From Pseudogulbenkiania sp. (GTDB lineage: Bacteria; Pseudomonadota; Gammaproteobacteria; Burkholderiales; Chromobacteriaceae), in assembly GCA_018260425.1 (NCBI GenBank), contig JAGLBD010000018.1, forward strand, positions 1-62,979: 62,979 bases of DNA, read 5' to 3'. The notes under the pieces are model-generated. The model saw only the letters and a list, made by a program, of their open reading frames with translations. It was not told the DNA's origin and made no database searches. Made by a program: the position numbers and the translations under genes. Each line of letters begins with the position of its first letter. The stretch's first letter is position 1. Positions 18,900 to 28,016 of the stretch are shown here, in pieces.

Positions 18900-19877
18900 T
18901 CAGGCGTTGGATTCGTCCAGACGCTCCTGATGGGCCTTGCGTTTGGCACTGAAGTCCAGTCCCGGCAACTCGGCAATGATGTCCGGATGCTCGGCCAGTT
19001 TTTCCACCAGAAAATCGACAAAGACCCGGGTACGTGGCGCAATATGGTCGCGGTGCGGGAAGCAGATATAAATCGAACGCTCCAGCGACACCATGTCGGT
19101 CATCACCGCTTCCAGCTCGCCGGCACGCATATGCGCCATCACCTCATGCCCCGGCAACTGGGCAACGCCCAGCCCCAGACGGGCAATCTCGCAGACGGCT
19201 TCCATTTCGTTCAGGGTATAGGTCCCTTGCACTTCCACGGGGATACGCTCGCCTTTGCGGTCGAACTCCCATTTGTACAAGCGGCCGGACGTCGGAAACT
19301 GGAAATTGATGCAATCGTGGTTGGACAGATCATCAATGCTGGCAGGGCGGCCATTGGCGGCGATATACGAGGGCGAGGCCACCACATAGAGCGGGATCTG
19401 CGCCAGATGACGTGCCACCATGCGCGAGTCCGGCATCATGCCGATGCGGACGCCCACATCATAGCCATCTTCGATCAGATCGCTGAAGTGGTCATCCAGA
19501 CCGAAAAACACCTTGATCTTGGGATAGCGCTCACAGAACTCTCCCATCAGCGGCAGGATGAAGCGGCGACCGAAGGAGTTGGGCATGCTGACACGCAAGT
19601 GACCGGCCGGCTCGTCGCGGCTGGCCTTGAGCTGACTGATCGCGGTATCGAGATTATTGACGGGGCCGCGACACTGGGCATAGAAGCGCCGGCCATCTTC
19701 CGTCAGGGTCAGTTGGCGCGTGGTACGGTTGAACAGGCGGACTTCCAGCTCCTGCTCCAGACGGGCAATACTCTGGCTGATCGCTGCGGGGGAAACCCCC
19801 AGCTTGCGTGCCGCATCGGAGAAGCTTCCATTTTCAGCAGTGGTCATGAAGACCATGAGCGCTTTCAGGGTATCCAT
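18900..19877 (-). CDS. LysR-type transcriptional regulator
   Basis: 325 residues. The N-terminal winged HTH reads FSDAARKLGVSPAAISQSI followed by RLEQELEVRLFNRTTR, then a periplasmic-binding-like effector domain (HLRVSMPNSFGRRFILP, DVGVRIGMMPDSRMVARHLA). This is the common LTTR subgroup resembling DsdC/AaeR-type aromatic or quinone responders. The start at 19877 (MDTLKALMVFM) is the conserved one. The long AT-rich region upstream separates it from cviR. Target genes are unknown. Confidence 0.9.
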   Translation of the reverse strand: MDTLKALMVFMTTAENGSFSDAARKLGVSPAAISQSIARLEQELEVRLFNRTTRQLTLTEDGRRFYAQCRGPVNNLDTAISQLKASRDEPAGHLRVSMPNSFGRRFILPLMGEFCERYPKIKVFFGLDDHFSDLIEDGYDVGVRIGMMPDSRMVARHLAQIPLYVVASPSYIAANGRPASIDDLSNHDCINFQFPTSGRLYKWEFDRKGERIPVEVQGTYTLNEMEAVCEIARLGLGVAQLPGHEVMAHMRAGELEAVMTDMVSLERSIYICFPHRDHIAPRTRVFVDFLVEKLAEHPDIIAELPGLDFSAKRKAHQERLDESNA

Positions 19878-20462
19878 CGCAGTGAGATTCCTAATCGGCC
19901 GCCCCGACAGGGGGTAAGGCATCAGACTGTTCTGCTGCCACCGGCATAGTATTGAATAGATATTGTTAAAAAAGGTTACACCAAATCCAAGCTATTTTGA
20001 AGGATTTACGTCAACCTTTTCAGGTTCTTCTGCCAATCTTCTACGGGACATGCCATGGGAGTGGTTGCGCTGCCCTACCTGGTCACTCCTCACTCGATTA
20101 CCAACAACTTCAACAATGTATTGTTAGCAAACGATAATTAGTATGCTGCATAAACATTTAAAATGCCAACTGAATTTATCAGCAGACAATGCCCAAGCAT
20201 CATTTTTGCAACATTTTTAGGTGATTCTCGCTGAAATCATGTCGGTTTCCCGCTACCCGGCCCACATTGCACAAAACGGCATCTATACCTGAACTAGGGA
20301 GATAGCGCCCGGCAAAGGCCCGGACCGTATTTTACGAGCCGGAGACGACACCCCGTGTTTGGGATATTTACTCTTAATTTAAACTTTATACAGATAAAAA
20401 TAGAAAATATAATAGTCCAAATGGTAGTTAATATTAGTCTTTAATTGACCATTAAAAATAGG
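19878..20462. other. Long AT-rich intergenic region between LysR gene and cviR
   Basis: About 580 bp with no supported ORF and clearly lower GC than its neighbours. It holds runs such as TTAATTTAAACTTTATA and probably the lysR promoter near its left end. No tRNA, repeat or IS end was seen. Confidence 0.6.
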
Positions 20463-20478
20463 CTGACCTTTGTTACAG
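20463..20478 (+). promoter_or_regulatory. Candidate CviR box upstream of cviR
   Basis: CTGACCTTTGTTACAG matches the CviR consensus CTGNCC-N4-GGNCAG at 8 of 10 fixed positions. A -10-like GATACT (20500-20505) implies a start near 20512, which places the box centre at about -42, the classic LuxR activation position. An inverted repeat ATCCTG-N8-CAGGAT (20483-20502) overlaps the -10 and could be a second control element. Confidence 0.55.
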
Positions 20479-20550
20479 TGAAATCCTGCATTGATTCAGG
20501 ATACTGTCTGCTATCATTTTTCGAAACACAACAATAACAAGGGAACGATC

Positions 20551-21351
20551 ATGCCAACAGACGACCTTACCCCCCTCAGGCCAATGCCACAGGGTTTGCC
20601 TTCAGACCGTCTCTACACCTTGCTGGAATGGATGCATCGTGTCGGACAAGTCGAGTGCGAGCATTCCCTGAAAAAGTATCTGGAATATTTGCAACGCGAA
20701 ATTCCTGTCGAACACATGTGCCTGGCCATCGGCAAAATTAATCAGGAAAAAGTCCTGAGTAAATTGGATAAAGTCGTCGAAATCACTTACCCACATAATT
20801 GGATTGAACATTATATTCATGAAAATTACGCAAGTTGTGATCCTGTGCTACTGACTCCACTAGGCCAGGATCCGATTTCGTGGCGTGAACGATTCTCTCT
20901 GGCACATCGACCTGAAGAAAAACGCTTCATTGCCGAAGCCGCTTCGGTGGGATTGGCCGACGGGATTACCCTCAGTGCCTTTTCCAAAAAGCACAATATG
21001 GCTTGCCTGATTTCTCTGGCAGGACGGGAGGTGGCGGAAGACCAGCAGTTGGTGTCGATGGTTCACACCCTGGCCCCCCACCTGCATCAGGCCGTTATCC
21101 GCAGCACGACCCCGGCCACGGTGAGCCAGAATCCGGGCATCGTGCTGTCTCACCGCGAGCATGATATTTTCCGTTGGATGAGCCACGGTAAAACCAACTG
21201 GGAAATCGCCACCATTCTCGACATCAGCGAGAGGACAGTGAAGTTTCACGTGGCCAATATCATCCGGAAACTCAACGCGAATAACCGAACCCACGCGATC
21301 GTGCTGGGATTGCAGTTGGGGATTCAACCCCCTCTTGCAGCGAACGAATGA
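20551..21351 (+). CDS. cviR: LuxR-family quorum-sensing receptor CviR
   Basis: 266 residues. The N-terminal autoinducer-binding domain (TLLEWMHRVGQVECEHSLKK, NWIEHYIHENYASCDPVL, DPISWRERFSLA, EEKRFIAEA) and the C-terminal GerE HTH (LSHREHDIFRWMSHGKTNWE, LDISERTVKFHVANIIRKLN) follow C. violaceum CviR almost residue for residue in the HTH. The acyl-HSL pocket Trp, Tyr and Asp are present. The ATG at 20551 has AAGGGA 6 nt upstream; the frame also opens earlier at 20491. The gene is convergent with cviI and their 3' ends overlap by 80 bp. Confidence 0.93.
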   Translation: MPTDDLTPLRPMPQGLPSDRLYTLLEWMHRVGQVECEHSLKKYLEYLQREIPVEHMCLAIGKINQEKVLSKLDKVVEITYPHNWIEHYIHENYASCDPVLLTPLGQDPISWRERFSLAHRPEEKRFIAEAASVGLADGITLSAFSKKHNMACLISLAGREVAEDQQLVSMVHTLAPHLHQAVIRSTTPATVSQNPGIVLSHREHDIFRWMSHGKTNWEIATILDISERTVKFHVANIIRKLNANNRTHAIVLGLQLGIQPPLAANE

Positions 21352-21919
21352 ACTCGGGACTGGCGGCCGGCCAGTCCATATAGCCTGCCATCGACAGCAC
21401 ATTGCCCTCCAGCTCGCGCGGTTCTCCGATAGCAACGGCCGGAAACCCCAAGCGCCGCAAATGACGGAAAAACGGCGGCTCCACAACAAAATACAACTGA
21501 CGGACCTCGTGGAGCCGCGACCATTCATACAAAGACCAATATAACAGGCGGCTGGCGGGGCCTCCGGCGGACTCCCTGCCGGAAGCGACCGCAAAGCGGG
21601 TGACTTCGGCAGCATGTCGGCCCTTCTGCAAACAGTGGCCGGAGGGTAGCAAGCGGGAAAACTCTTTCTCGATCATGAAGGGATAACATCCTTCGGTGAA
21701 ACGGACCGACCCCACCACCTCATTTCCCGCCATTACGGCTACATTATGGGAAAACTCGTCGTAGGCATCGTTATCCAGACCATCCGGTGAAATATCGACC
21801 CATTTAAGTTCGTCCCGGAAAATTCTGTGACGAAATCGAAACAATTCCGTTTGTCGACGACCGCCCTGAATCGTTTCGAGTCGATATCCATCCCGACCAC
21901 TCAAGGAAAGTGCAGCCAT
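21272..21919 (-). CDS. cviI: Acyl-homoserine-lactone synthase CviI (LuxI family)
   Basis: 215 residues with the LuxI core residues: RHRIFRDELKWV (Arg, Phe, Trp), Asp and Glu in DEFSHNVAVMAG, GSVRFTEGCYPFMIEKEF and RFAVASGRESAGG. It makes the acyl-HSL signal from SAM and acyl-ACP. The ATG at 21919 is chosen because GGAGG sits 5 nt upstream; the frame extends to 22012 without an RBS. It overlaps cviR tail-to-tail. Confidence 0.93.
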   Translation of the reverse strand: MAALSLSGRDGYRLETIQGGRRQTELFRFRHRIFRDELKWVDISPDGLDNDAYDEFSHNVAVMAGNEVVGSVRFTEGCYPFMIEKEFSRLLPSGHCLQKGRHAAEVTRFAVASGRESAGGPASRLLYWSLYEWSRLHEVRQLYFVVEPPFFRHLRRLGFPAVAIGEPRELEGNVLSMAGYMDWPAASPEFIRSLQEGVESPTAIPARSRGFGYSR

Positions 21920-21983
21920 GCTTGCCTCCATAGGGTAATGAACCGGAATTCGATACTCTAGGGATTCGCGCGCGGGGCGAAAT

Positions 21984-21999
21984 CTGTCCTTTATGCCAG
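21984..21999 (-). promoter_or_regulatory. CviR (lux) box upstream of cviI
   Basis: CTGTCCTTTATGCCAG fits CTGNCC-N4-GGNCAG at 9 of 10 fixed positions. A minus-strand -10-like TAGAGT (21955-21960) implies a start near 21948 and a box centre at about -43. It lies 64 bp upstream of the chosen cviI ATG. This predicts direct positive autoregulation of signal synthesis. Confidence 0.72.
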
Positions 22000-22197
22000 T
22001 TAAGCCGTTCACTCGCTGTTGCAGTAATGCAAATTACTATGTAATACCCTATAAGATTATTTACACCTCATTCAAACACTCGTTTAAAAAGAGATGCCCC
22101 GATTCTGTCAGCGGCGGGGATAACCTTGATCCAGATCAACTGTTGTCCTCCCCTGCAAAGGCATAGTTAGAGCTTTTACACGATCGGACATCCCGCC

Positions 22198-23373
22198 ATG
22201 CTCCATTCTTTCAAACCACTCATCATCAAAGGCCGTGAATTGCTGCCCATCGTCCAAGGGGGCATGGGAGTCGGTATTTCGGCCAAAAGCCTGGCCGGGA
22301 CGGTTGCCCGCGAAGGTGGAGTGGGTACGGTGGCCAGCGTGGACCTGCGGCATTTGCACGAGGATCTGGTTGCCGAGTCGGCACATGCCGACGGCCAGCA
22401 AGCGTTGGACCGGCTCAATCTGATTGCCTTGGACCGCGAAGTCAAAGGCGCGCTGGCAAATGCCGAAGGGCATGGCATGGTCACGGTCAACGTAATGAAA
22501 GCCGTTGACTCTCACGCCCAGTATGTCCGTCAGGCCTGCGAGTCCGGAGCCCACGGCATCGTCATGGGAGCGGGATTACCGCTGGACCTGCCCGATATGG
22601 CCAGCAATTTTCCGGATGTCGCCCTGATCCCCATCCTGTCGGAATCGCGCGGTATCAGCATCGTGCTGAAGCGCTGGATGAAAAAACAACGCCTACCCGA
22701 TGCCATCGTCATCGAGCACCCGCGCCATGCCGGTGGCCACCTTGGCGCTGCCGCCATCAGCGATCTGAACGACGAGCGCTTCAACTTCCGCCGGGCACTG
22801 GAAGAAACCTTCGAAGTATTCAAACAACTGGGCCTGGAAAGCGAGCGCGTCCCGTTGATCGTGGCCGGTGGCATCAACAGCTTCCAGAAAGTCAAAACCT
22901 GCCTGCAGGAATTCGGTGCCTCCGCGGTTCAGGTCGGGACGGCCTTTGCCGTGACCCGCGAGGGCGATGCCCATGACAGTTTCAAACGCACGCTGGCCGA
23001 AGCCCGTCCGGAAGATATCGTTGAATTCATGAGCGTGGCCGGTTTGCCGGCACGCGGGGTACTGACCCCCTGGCTCAAGTCCTACCTGAAACGCGAAGAC
23101 AAGTTGCAGGCCAATGCCAAGGCGGACCCCCGTCGCTGCACCCAAGGGCTTAACTGCCTGAGCGTGTGCGGCTTGCGCGACGGACTGGGCAAGATCGGTC
23201 AATTCTGCATTGACCTGAAACTCTCGGCCGCGTTCCGTGGCGAAGTCAGCAAAGGGCTGTTTTTCCGGGGTGCGGAACCGCTGCCTTTCGGTGATTCCAT
23301 ACGTACCGTTCGTGAAACCATGCAATACCTGCTGACAGGCGACAAGCCGGCCGATCTGCTCACGTCACGGTAA
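22198..23373 (+). CDS. Nitronate monooxygenase-family flavoprotein
   Basis: 391-residue TIM-barrel FMN protein of the NMO/2-nitropropane dioxygenase superfamily. Signs are IVQGGMGVGISAKSLAGTVA at the N-terminus (phosphate and flavin contacts), IEHPRHAGGHLGA containing the family's His/GGH element, VPLIVAGGIN and GASAVQVGTAFAVT. The C-terminal ~90 residues with several Cys (RRCTQGLNCLSVCGLRDG) distinguish this subfamily. The substrate is unclear: alkyl nitronate detoxification or another enoyl-type substrate. It stands alone, starting 278 bp from the cviI start. Confidence 0.82.
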   Translation: MLHSFKPLIIKGRELLPIVQGGMGVGISAKSLAGTVAREGGVGTVASVDLRHLHEDLVAESAHADGQQALDRLNLIALDREVKGALANAEGHGMVTVNVMKAVDSHAQYVRQACESGAHGIVMGAGLPLDLPDMASNFPDVALIPILSESRGISIVLKRWMKKQRLPDAIVIEHPRHAGGHLGAAAISDLNDERFNFRRALEETFEVFKQLGLESERVPLIVAGGINSFQKVKTCLQEFGASAVQVGTAFAVTREGDAHDSFKRTLAEARPEDIVEFMSVAGLPARGVLTPWLKSYLKREDKLQANAKADPRRCTQGLNCLSVCGLRDGLGKIGQFCIDLKLSAAFRGEVSKGLFFRGAEPLPFGDSIRTVRETMQYLLTGDKPADLLTSR

Positions 23374-23380
23374 TTGTCAC

Positions 23381-23410
23381 GCCAGCCGTTCCTTGCAGTG
23401 AACGGCTGGC
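23381..23410 (+). terminator. Hairpin after the nitronate monooxygenase gene
   Basis: 10-bp perfect stem GCCAGCCGTT / AACGGCTGGC with a 10-nt loop, 8 bp after the stop. There is no clear U-tract, so termination is likely but not certain. Confidence 0.5.
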
Positions 23411-23498
23411 TGAATCCAGATCAAACCTTTCTCATACTGCTCTGCCATTTATGTCGGTAATTTGTTAAATTGCCCAACTGACAAATCCAACCCGACCG

Positions 23499-24863
23499 AT
23501 GTCCGCCATGACCGACTTCACCTCTTGCAATCCCGCTACCGGAGAGCTCGTATTCACCCGTCCGGCATGGACCGCAGAACAACTGGATGGCGCCTTGCTC
23601 AGGCTCGCCGGCGAACGTGCGCCCTGGGCCAATCTGAGTGTCGAAGCACGTGCCCAGAAACTACTGGTGCTGGCCGACACCCTGACGGCCGCCCGTCTGG
23701 AGCTGGCCGATCTGGTCACCCGGGAAGTCGGTAAACGCACGGTGGAGTGTCTGGCTGAAATCGACAAGTCGGTGCAGTTGATCCGCTATTACGCCGAACT
23801 GGCGCCCGCCCTGCTCGCCGCACAGCCTATCGCGACACAGGCCAGCAAAAGCGGCGTCGCGTTTGAACCGCTCGGTCAGGTTTTGGCGATCATGCCCTGG
23901 AACTACCCGATCTGGCAGGTGCTGCGATTTGCCGTTCCGGCGCTGATGGCCGGCAATACCTGTCTGGTGAAGCCGGCTCCGGTGGTCCCGCTCAGCACGG
24001 CACGCTTGCAGGACTGTGTCAGGGAGGCCGGGCTCACGGTACTGGATGTGGCCTGGATCGATCATGATCATGTCGAAACCGCCATCAAAGCCTCCGATGC
24101 GGTGGCCTTCACCGGTTCCACCACGGCAGGCCGGCTGATTGCCAGTCTGGCAGGACGTCATCTCAAGAAGACCGTTCTGGAACTGGGAGGCAGTAATCCC
24201 TTCATTGTGCTGGCCGATGCCGATGTCGAGGCGGCGGCCAGAGAAGCCGTTCACTCACGATTCCGCGATGCAGGACAGTCCTGCAACGCCGCCAAGCGCA
24301 TGATCGTGGTCCCGGAAATTGCCGATGCCTTCATCGAACAGTTTGTGGCCGAAGCCTCGACCCTGCGTGCTGGCGACCCGACACTGCCCGAGACTAGCCT
24401 GGCCCCGATGACGCGAGCCGATTTGCGCTGCAATCTGCACGCTCAGGTCACCGATGCCTTGCATAATGGTGCCAACCTGCTGCTCGGAGGCACCCTCCCC
24501 TCCGGCCCGGGATTCTTCTACCCTGCCACCATCCTCGACAACGTCAATCCGGCATGCCGGGTTTACCATGAGGAAGTGTTTGGCCCTGTGGCCAGCCTGA
24601 TCCGTGCCCGTGACGAAGCCGATGCGATTCGTATCGCCAACGACACGCCTTTCGGTCTTGGTGCCTCGTTGTATACTGCCGATACCGAACACGGCTGGGC
24701 ACTGGCCCGCCAGATCGAAGCCGGCAGTGTCTTCATCAACCGCCATACCAGTTCCGACTTGCGCCTGCCTTTCGGCGGCGTCAAGGCGTCGGGGTATGGT
24801 CGGGAATTGTCCGAGTTCGGTTTGTACGAATACGTCAACGTAAAAACCTATTGGCAAAAGTGA
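23499..24863 (+). CDS. NAD(P)-dependent aldehyde dehydrogenase, Sad/YneI-like
   Basis: 454 residues. ALDH motifs in order: IMPWNYPIWQVLRFAVPALM, FTGSTTAGRLIA, the general-base ELGGSNPF, catalytic Cys in AGQSCNAAKRMIV, EEVFGPVASL and the C-terminal LPFGGVKASGYGRELSEFG. Its closest resemblance by eye is to succinate-semialdehyde dehydrogenase Sad (YneI). It starts a tight operon: the next gene overlaps its 3' end by 13 bp. Confidence 0.88.
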   Translation: MSAMTDFTSCNPATGELVFTRPAWTAEQLDGALLRLAGERAPWANLSVEARAQKLLVLADTLTAARLELADLVTREVGKRTVECLAEIDKSVQLIRYYAELAPALLAAQPIATQASKSGVAFEPLGQVLAIMPWNYPIWQVLRFAVPALMAGNTCLVKPAPVVPLSTARLQDCVREAGLTVLDVAWIDHDHVETAIKASDAVAFTGSTTAGRLIASLAGRHLKKTVLELGGSNPFIVLADADVEAAAREAVHSRFRDAGQSCNAAKRMIVVPEIADAFIEQFVAEASTLRAGDPTLPETSLAPMTRADLRCNLHAQVTDALHNGANLLLGGTLPSGPGFFYPATILDNVNPACRVYHEEVFGPVASLIRARDEADAIRIANDTPFGLGASLYTADTEHGWALARQIEAGSVFINRHTSSDLRLPFGGVKASGYGRELSEFGLYEYVNVKTYWQK

Positions 24864-25075
24864 TCGATACCTCCTCCAAAGGGCGACCGTTGCGCACACG
24901 GCTCGCCCTGTTTGTCGTGCTGTTCGGCGGCTATTATGCGATCGTGGCGTTTTTCCCCCGGCTGCTGGCGCTGCCTGCCTGGCCGGGTAGCGCCATTCCG
25001 CTCTCCTTGCCGCTCGCCCTCGGCTTGATCTGGGCCGGCTTCGTTTTCACCTTATATCTGGCCAGACAACCATGA
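24851..25075 (+). CDS. DUF485-family small membrane protein
   Basis: 74 residues, two predicted membrane helices (LALFVVLFGGYYAIVAFF and IPLSLPLALGLIWAGFVFTL). DUF485 proteins such as YjcH usually accompany ActP-type symporters, as here. The start is uncertain: TTG at 24851 or GTG at 24860, both inside the dehydrogenase 3' end. The stop overlaps the symporter ATG (ATGA). Confidence 0.8.
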   Translation: MAKVIDTSSKGRPLRTRLALFVVLFGGYYAIVAFFPRLLALPAWPGSAIPLSLPLALGLIWAGFVFTLYLARQP

Positions 25076-26547
25076 CGGCTGCCCAGTGGTGCTTTGTCGT
25101 TCTGGTCGGTGCCAGCGTTCTGCTGGTTCTGGCTAGCCGCGTAAAGTCACAGGGCGGCGTCAGTGGATTCTATACCGGCGGCGGTCACTTCAAGGCCTGG
25201 CAAAACGGTTTGGCCCTGTCCGGCGACTACCTGTCGGCCGCAGCTTTTCTTGGTGCCGCCGGCATGGTGGTCAGTCAGGGGTACGACTCATTGGTCTATG
25301 CGGTGGGGACACTGGCGGGCTGGCCGCTGCTTATGCTGTTGCTGGCCGAGCCATTGCGCAGGCAAGGCCGCTATACCGTGGCCGATGTTCTCGAACAGCA
25401 CTTCCCGCAACGCTCGGTGCGCTTGATGACCTCGCTGACCTCTTTGCTGGTCTGCGCCAGCTATCTCACCATCCAGATGGTGGCCGGCGGCAAGATGATG
25501 AGCGTGCTGTTCGGCTTCAGCTACCCGGCCGCACTCGCAGTGGTTTCGGTGCTGATTCTGTTATATGTCCTGCCCGGCGGCATGCGTGCCACCACCTGGA
25601 TACAGATGATCAAGGCGGTGCTGCTGCTCGGGTCGGCAGCCTTGCTGGCGGTGGGCACCCTGCTCCGCGGCGGCGATCCGGCAACACTGGTCCACAACGT
25701 CGTGGCCGTGCACCCGGCAGGTGCCGCCATACTGCAACCCAGCAGTGCACTAGGCTCACCATGGGAAGTGTTGTCGCTGGGGCTCGGACTGGTGCTGGGC
25801 CTGCTGGGTTTACCCCATATCCTGATGCGTTTCTTCACGGTTGCCGATCCGGCGACAGCACGACACTCCGTCGCGTGGGCAACCGGACTGATTGCCTTGA
25901 TGTTCACCTTCAATGCCCTGATCGGTGCCGGCGCCATCCTGTACGTGATGACTGATCCGCTGGTGCATGATGCCGGCGGCAAGGTGATCGGTGGCGGGAA
26001 TATGGTGCTATTGCATCTGGCGAAGACGCTCTGGGGTCCGATGGCGCAGGCCGCCATCTCGGCCATTGCCTTCGCCACCCTGCTGGCCGTTGTCGCCGGA
26101 TTGACCATGGCGGGAGCGGCCACACTCGGCCATAGCGTGTATGCCCGGCTATGGTGCCGGACAACACCGTCGGAACCCCGCCTGTTGCTGGCCAGTCGGC
26201 TGGGCGCGGTGTTACTGGTCGCCAGCGGGGCCGGTTTGGCCTTGCTCCTCGAACAACAGAATGTGGCCTTTCTGCTGGGACTCGCGTTTGCCATCGCCGC
26301 CAGCAGTCAGGCGCCGGTACTGCTGCTAACCCTGTATTGGCCGGGCTTTACCCGGCAGGGGGCACTCTGGACCGGCTGGGTCGGGATGCTGGCGGCCACG
26401 CTGGCCATCCTGACCGGCCCGGCCCTGTTCCCGGGGCATGGCGGTCTGCATTTTCCTTTGGCCAATCCGGCCTTGTTTTCCGTGCCGCTGGCCTGCCTTG
26501 CCGGACTGGCCGCTTCATGGCTGGAACGCCGCCGCAACGGGAGTTAA
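25072..26547 (+). CDS. Sodium:solute symporter (ActP-like, SSS family)
   Basis: 491 residues with about 13 hydrophobic helices. The N-terminal SGFYTGGGHFKAWQNGLALS followed by GDYLSAAAFLG is the SSS signature of the acetate/monocarboxylate branch; GLLGLPHILMRFFTV is the second conserved block. It imports a small carboxylate with Na+. Given its neighbours, the substrate is probably processed by the aldehyde and 2-hydroxyacid dehydrogenases, but its identity is not readable. Confidence 0.9.
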   Translation: MTAAQWCFVVLVGASVLLVLASRVKSQGGVSGFYTGGGHFKAWQNGLALSGDYLSAAAFLGAAGMVVSQGYDSLVYAVGTLAGWPLLMLLLAEPLRRQGRYTVADVLEQHFPQRSVRLMTSLTSLLVCASYLTIQMVAGGKMMSVLFGFSYPAALAVVSVLILLYVLPGGMRATTWIQMIKAVLLLGSAALLAVGTLLRGGDPATLVHNVVAVHPAGAAILQPSSALGSPWEVLSLGLGLVLGLLGLPHILMRFFTVADPATARHSVAWATGLIALMFTFNALIGAGAILYVMTDPLVHDAGGKVIGGGNMVLLHLAKTLWGPMAQAAISAIAFATLLAVVAGLTMAGAATLGHSVYARLWCRTTPSEPRLLLASRLGAVLLVASGAGLALLLEQQNVAFLLGLAFAIAASSQAPVLLLTLYWPGFTRQGALWTGWVGMLAATLAILTGPALFPGHGGLHFPLANPALFSVPLACLAGLAASWLERRRNGS

Positions 26548-26549
26548 GC

Positions 26550-27944
26550 ATGCCCTACCATACCTTCATCAACACCTTGCAAACCCTGCTGGGCCCAACG
26601 CATGTGTTGACTGACGACCACGACACCTTGCCACTCTGTCTGGACTGGCGCGGTCGTTATCAGGGCAAGCCGCTGGCCATCGCCTATCCCGGTACCCGAC
26701 AAGAAGTGGCCGAGGTCATTGCGCTGTGCGCAGCCCATCAGGTCGCCGTGGTCCCGATGGGGGGCAATACCTCGACCTGCGGGGCAGCGACACCGGATGA
26801 CAGCCGGCAACAATTGGTGATCGGCCTCAAACGCCTCAATCGTCTCATTGCCATCGACCCTGACAACAACACCATGACGGTCGAGGCCGGCATGACCTTG
26901 CTGGAAGCCCAGCAGCTTGCCGCCCGGCACCAGCGGCTCTTCCCCTTATCGCTGGCCAGCGAAGGAAGCTGCCAGATCGGCGGCAACCTGTCGACCAATG
27001 CCGGCGGCCTCGCCGTACTCCGCTACGGCACCATGCGCGAACTGGCACTGGGTATCGAGGTGGTCTTGCCCGACGGACAGTGCCTCTCGGCACTGGAAGG
27101 CTTGCGCAAAAACACCACCGGGCTGGATCTCAAACAGTGGTTCATCGGTGCAGAGGGCCAGCTCGGGCTGATTACCGCGGCGACCCTCAAACTGTTTCCG
27201 CTGCCCAGTGCCCGCGCAACCGCTCTGGTCGGGGTCGCCAGCCCCGAGATCGCTATTCAGTGGCTTGGCGCACTCAAGCAGCGCTTTGGTGACCGCCTGA
27301 CCACCTATGAGTTGATGACGCAGGTGTGCATGGAGCTGGTAGCCCGTTACCAAACGGCCGACGTGCCCTTCATGGCGCCCTGCACGGTGCTGCTGGAGCT
27401 CTCCGACAGCGGCGACAACGAAACCTTGACCGACCAGTTGGTCGAGTGGCTAGGCGAACGGCAAGACATGCTGGACGGGGTGATTGCCATGAGCGAGTCG
27501 CAGCGTCAGTCCTTGTGGGCCCTGCGTGAAATCATGTCGGAAACCCAGCGCTTGCAAGGCCACAGCATCAAGCACGACATTGCCGTGCCAAGCAGTGCGA
27601 TCCCAAGCTTCCTGACTCAAGCCGGAGCACGTCTGGAAGCGGCCTTTCCCGGCTGCTGCATCATGGCCTTCGGTCATGCCGGCGATGGCAACCTGCATTA
27701 CAACATCGCCTATACCCGCCCGGACAACCAGCAGCTGTTTGACGACGAACACGCAGTCAACCAGATTGTCTACGATACGGTCTATGCGCTGGGCGGAACG
27801 CTGGCGGCGGAGCACGGTATCGGCCAGCTCAAGATTCACTGGCTGGAGCGCTACAAGGATCCGCTGCAACTCAAACTGATGCGCGGGCTCAAACAGCAGC
27901 TAGACCCGCACAATCTGATGAATCCCGGCAAATGGCTGTCATAA
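26550..27944 (+). CDS. FAD-linked 2-hydroxyacid dehydrogenase (D-2-hydroxyglutarate dehydrogenase-like)
   Basis: 464 residues. FAD_binding_4 domain (VAVVPMGGNTSTCGAAT, MTVEAGMTLLEAQQLA, GGNLSTNAGGLAVLRYGTMR, LRKNTTGLDLKQWFIGAEG) followed by the GlcD/D2HGDH C-terminal domain with metal-binding His in FGHAGDGNLHYNI and AAEHGIGQLK. This is the fold of D-2-hydroxyglutarate and D-lactate dehydrogenases. The ATG at 26550 is 2 bp after the symporter stop; the frame opens much earlier but overlaps that gene. Confidence 0.88.
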   Translation: MPYHTFINTLQTLLGPTHVLTDDHDTLPLCLDWRGRYQGKPLAIAYPGTRQEVAEVIALCAAHQVAVVPMGGNTSTCGAATPDDSRQQLVIGLKRLNRLIAIDPDNNTMTVEAGMTLLEAQQLAARHQRLFPLSLASEGSCQIGGNLSTNAGGLAVLRYGTMRELALGIEVVLPDGQCLSALEGLRKNTTGLDLKQWFIGAEGQLGLITAATLKLFPLPSARATALVGVASPEIAIQWLGALKQRFGDRLTTYELMTQVCMELVARYQTADVPFMAPCTVLLELSDSGDNETLTDQLVEWLGERQDMLDGVIAMSESQRQSLWALREIMSETQRLQGHSIKHDIAVPSSAIPSFLTQAGARLEAAFPGCCIMAFGHAGDGNLHYNIAYTRPDNQQLFDDEHAVNQIVYDTVYALGGTLAAEHGIGQLKIHWLERYKDPLQLKLMRGLKQQLDPHNLMNPGKWLS

Positions 27945-27968
27945 GGCCCTGACCGGATCAGGCAATAA

Positions 27969-27993
27969 AAAAGGCTCCTTGAAGGAGCCTTTT
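27969..27993. terminator. Bidirectional rho-independent terminator
   Basis: AAAAGGCTCC / GGAGCCTTTT stem with a short loop and A/T tracts on both sides, between the convergent FAD dehydrogenase and the chemoreceptor gene. Confidence 0.9.
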
Positions 27994-28016
27994 CTTGTGC
28001 TGTGTTCAGGGTTGCC

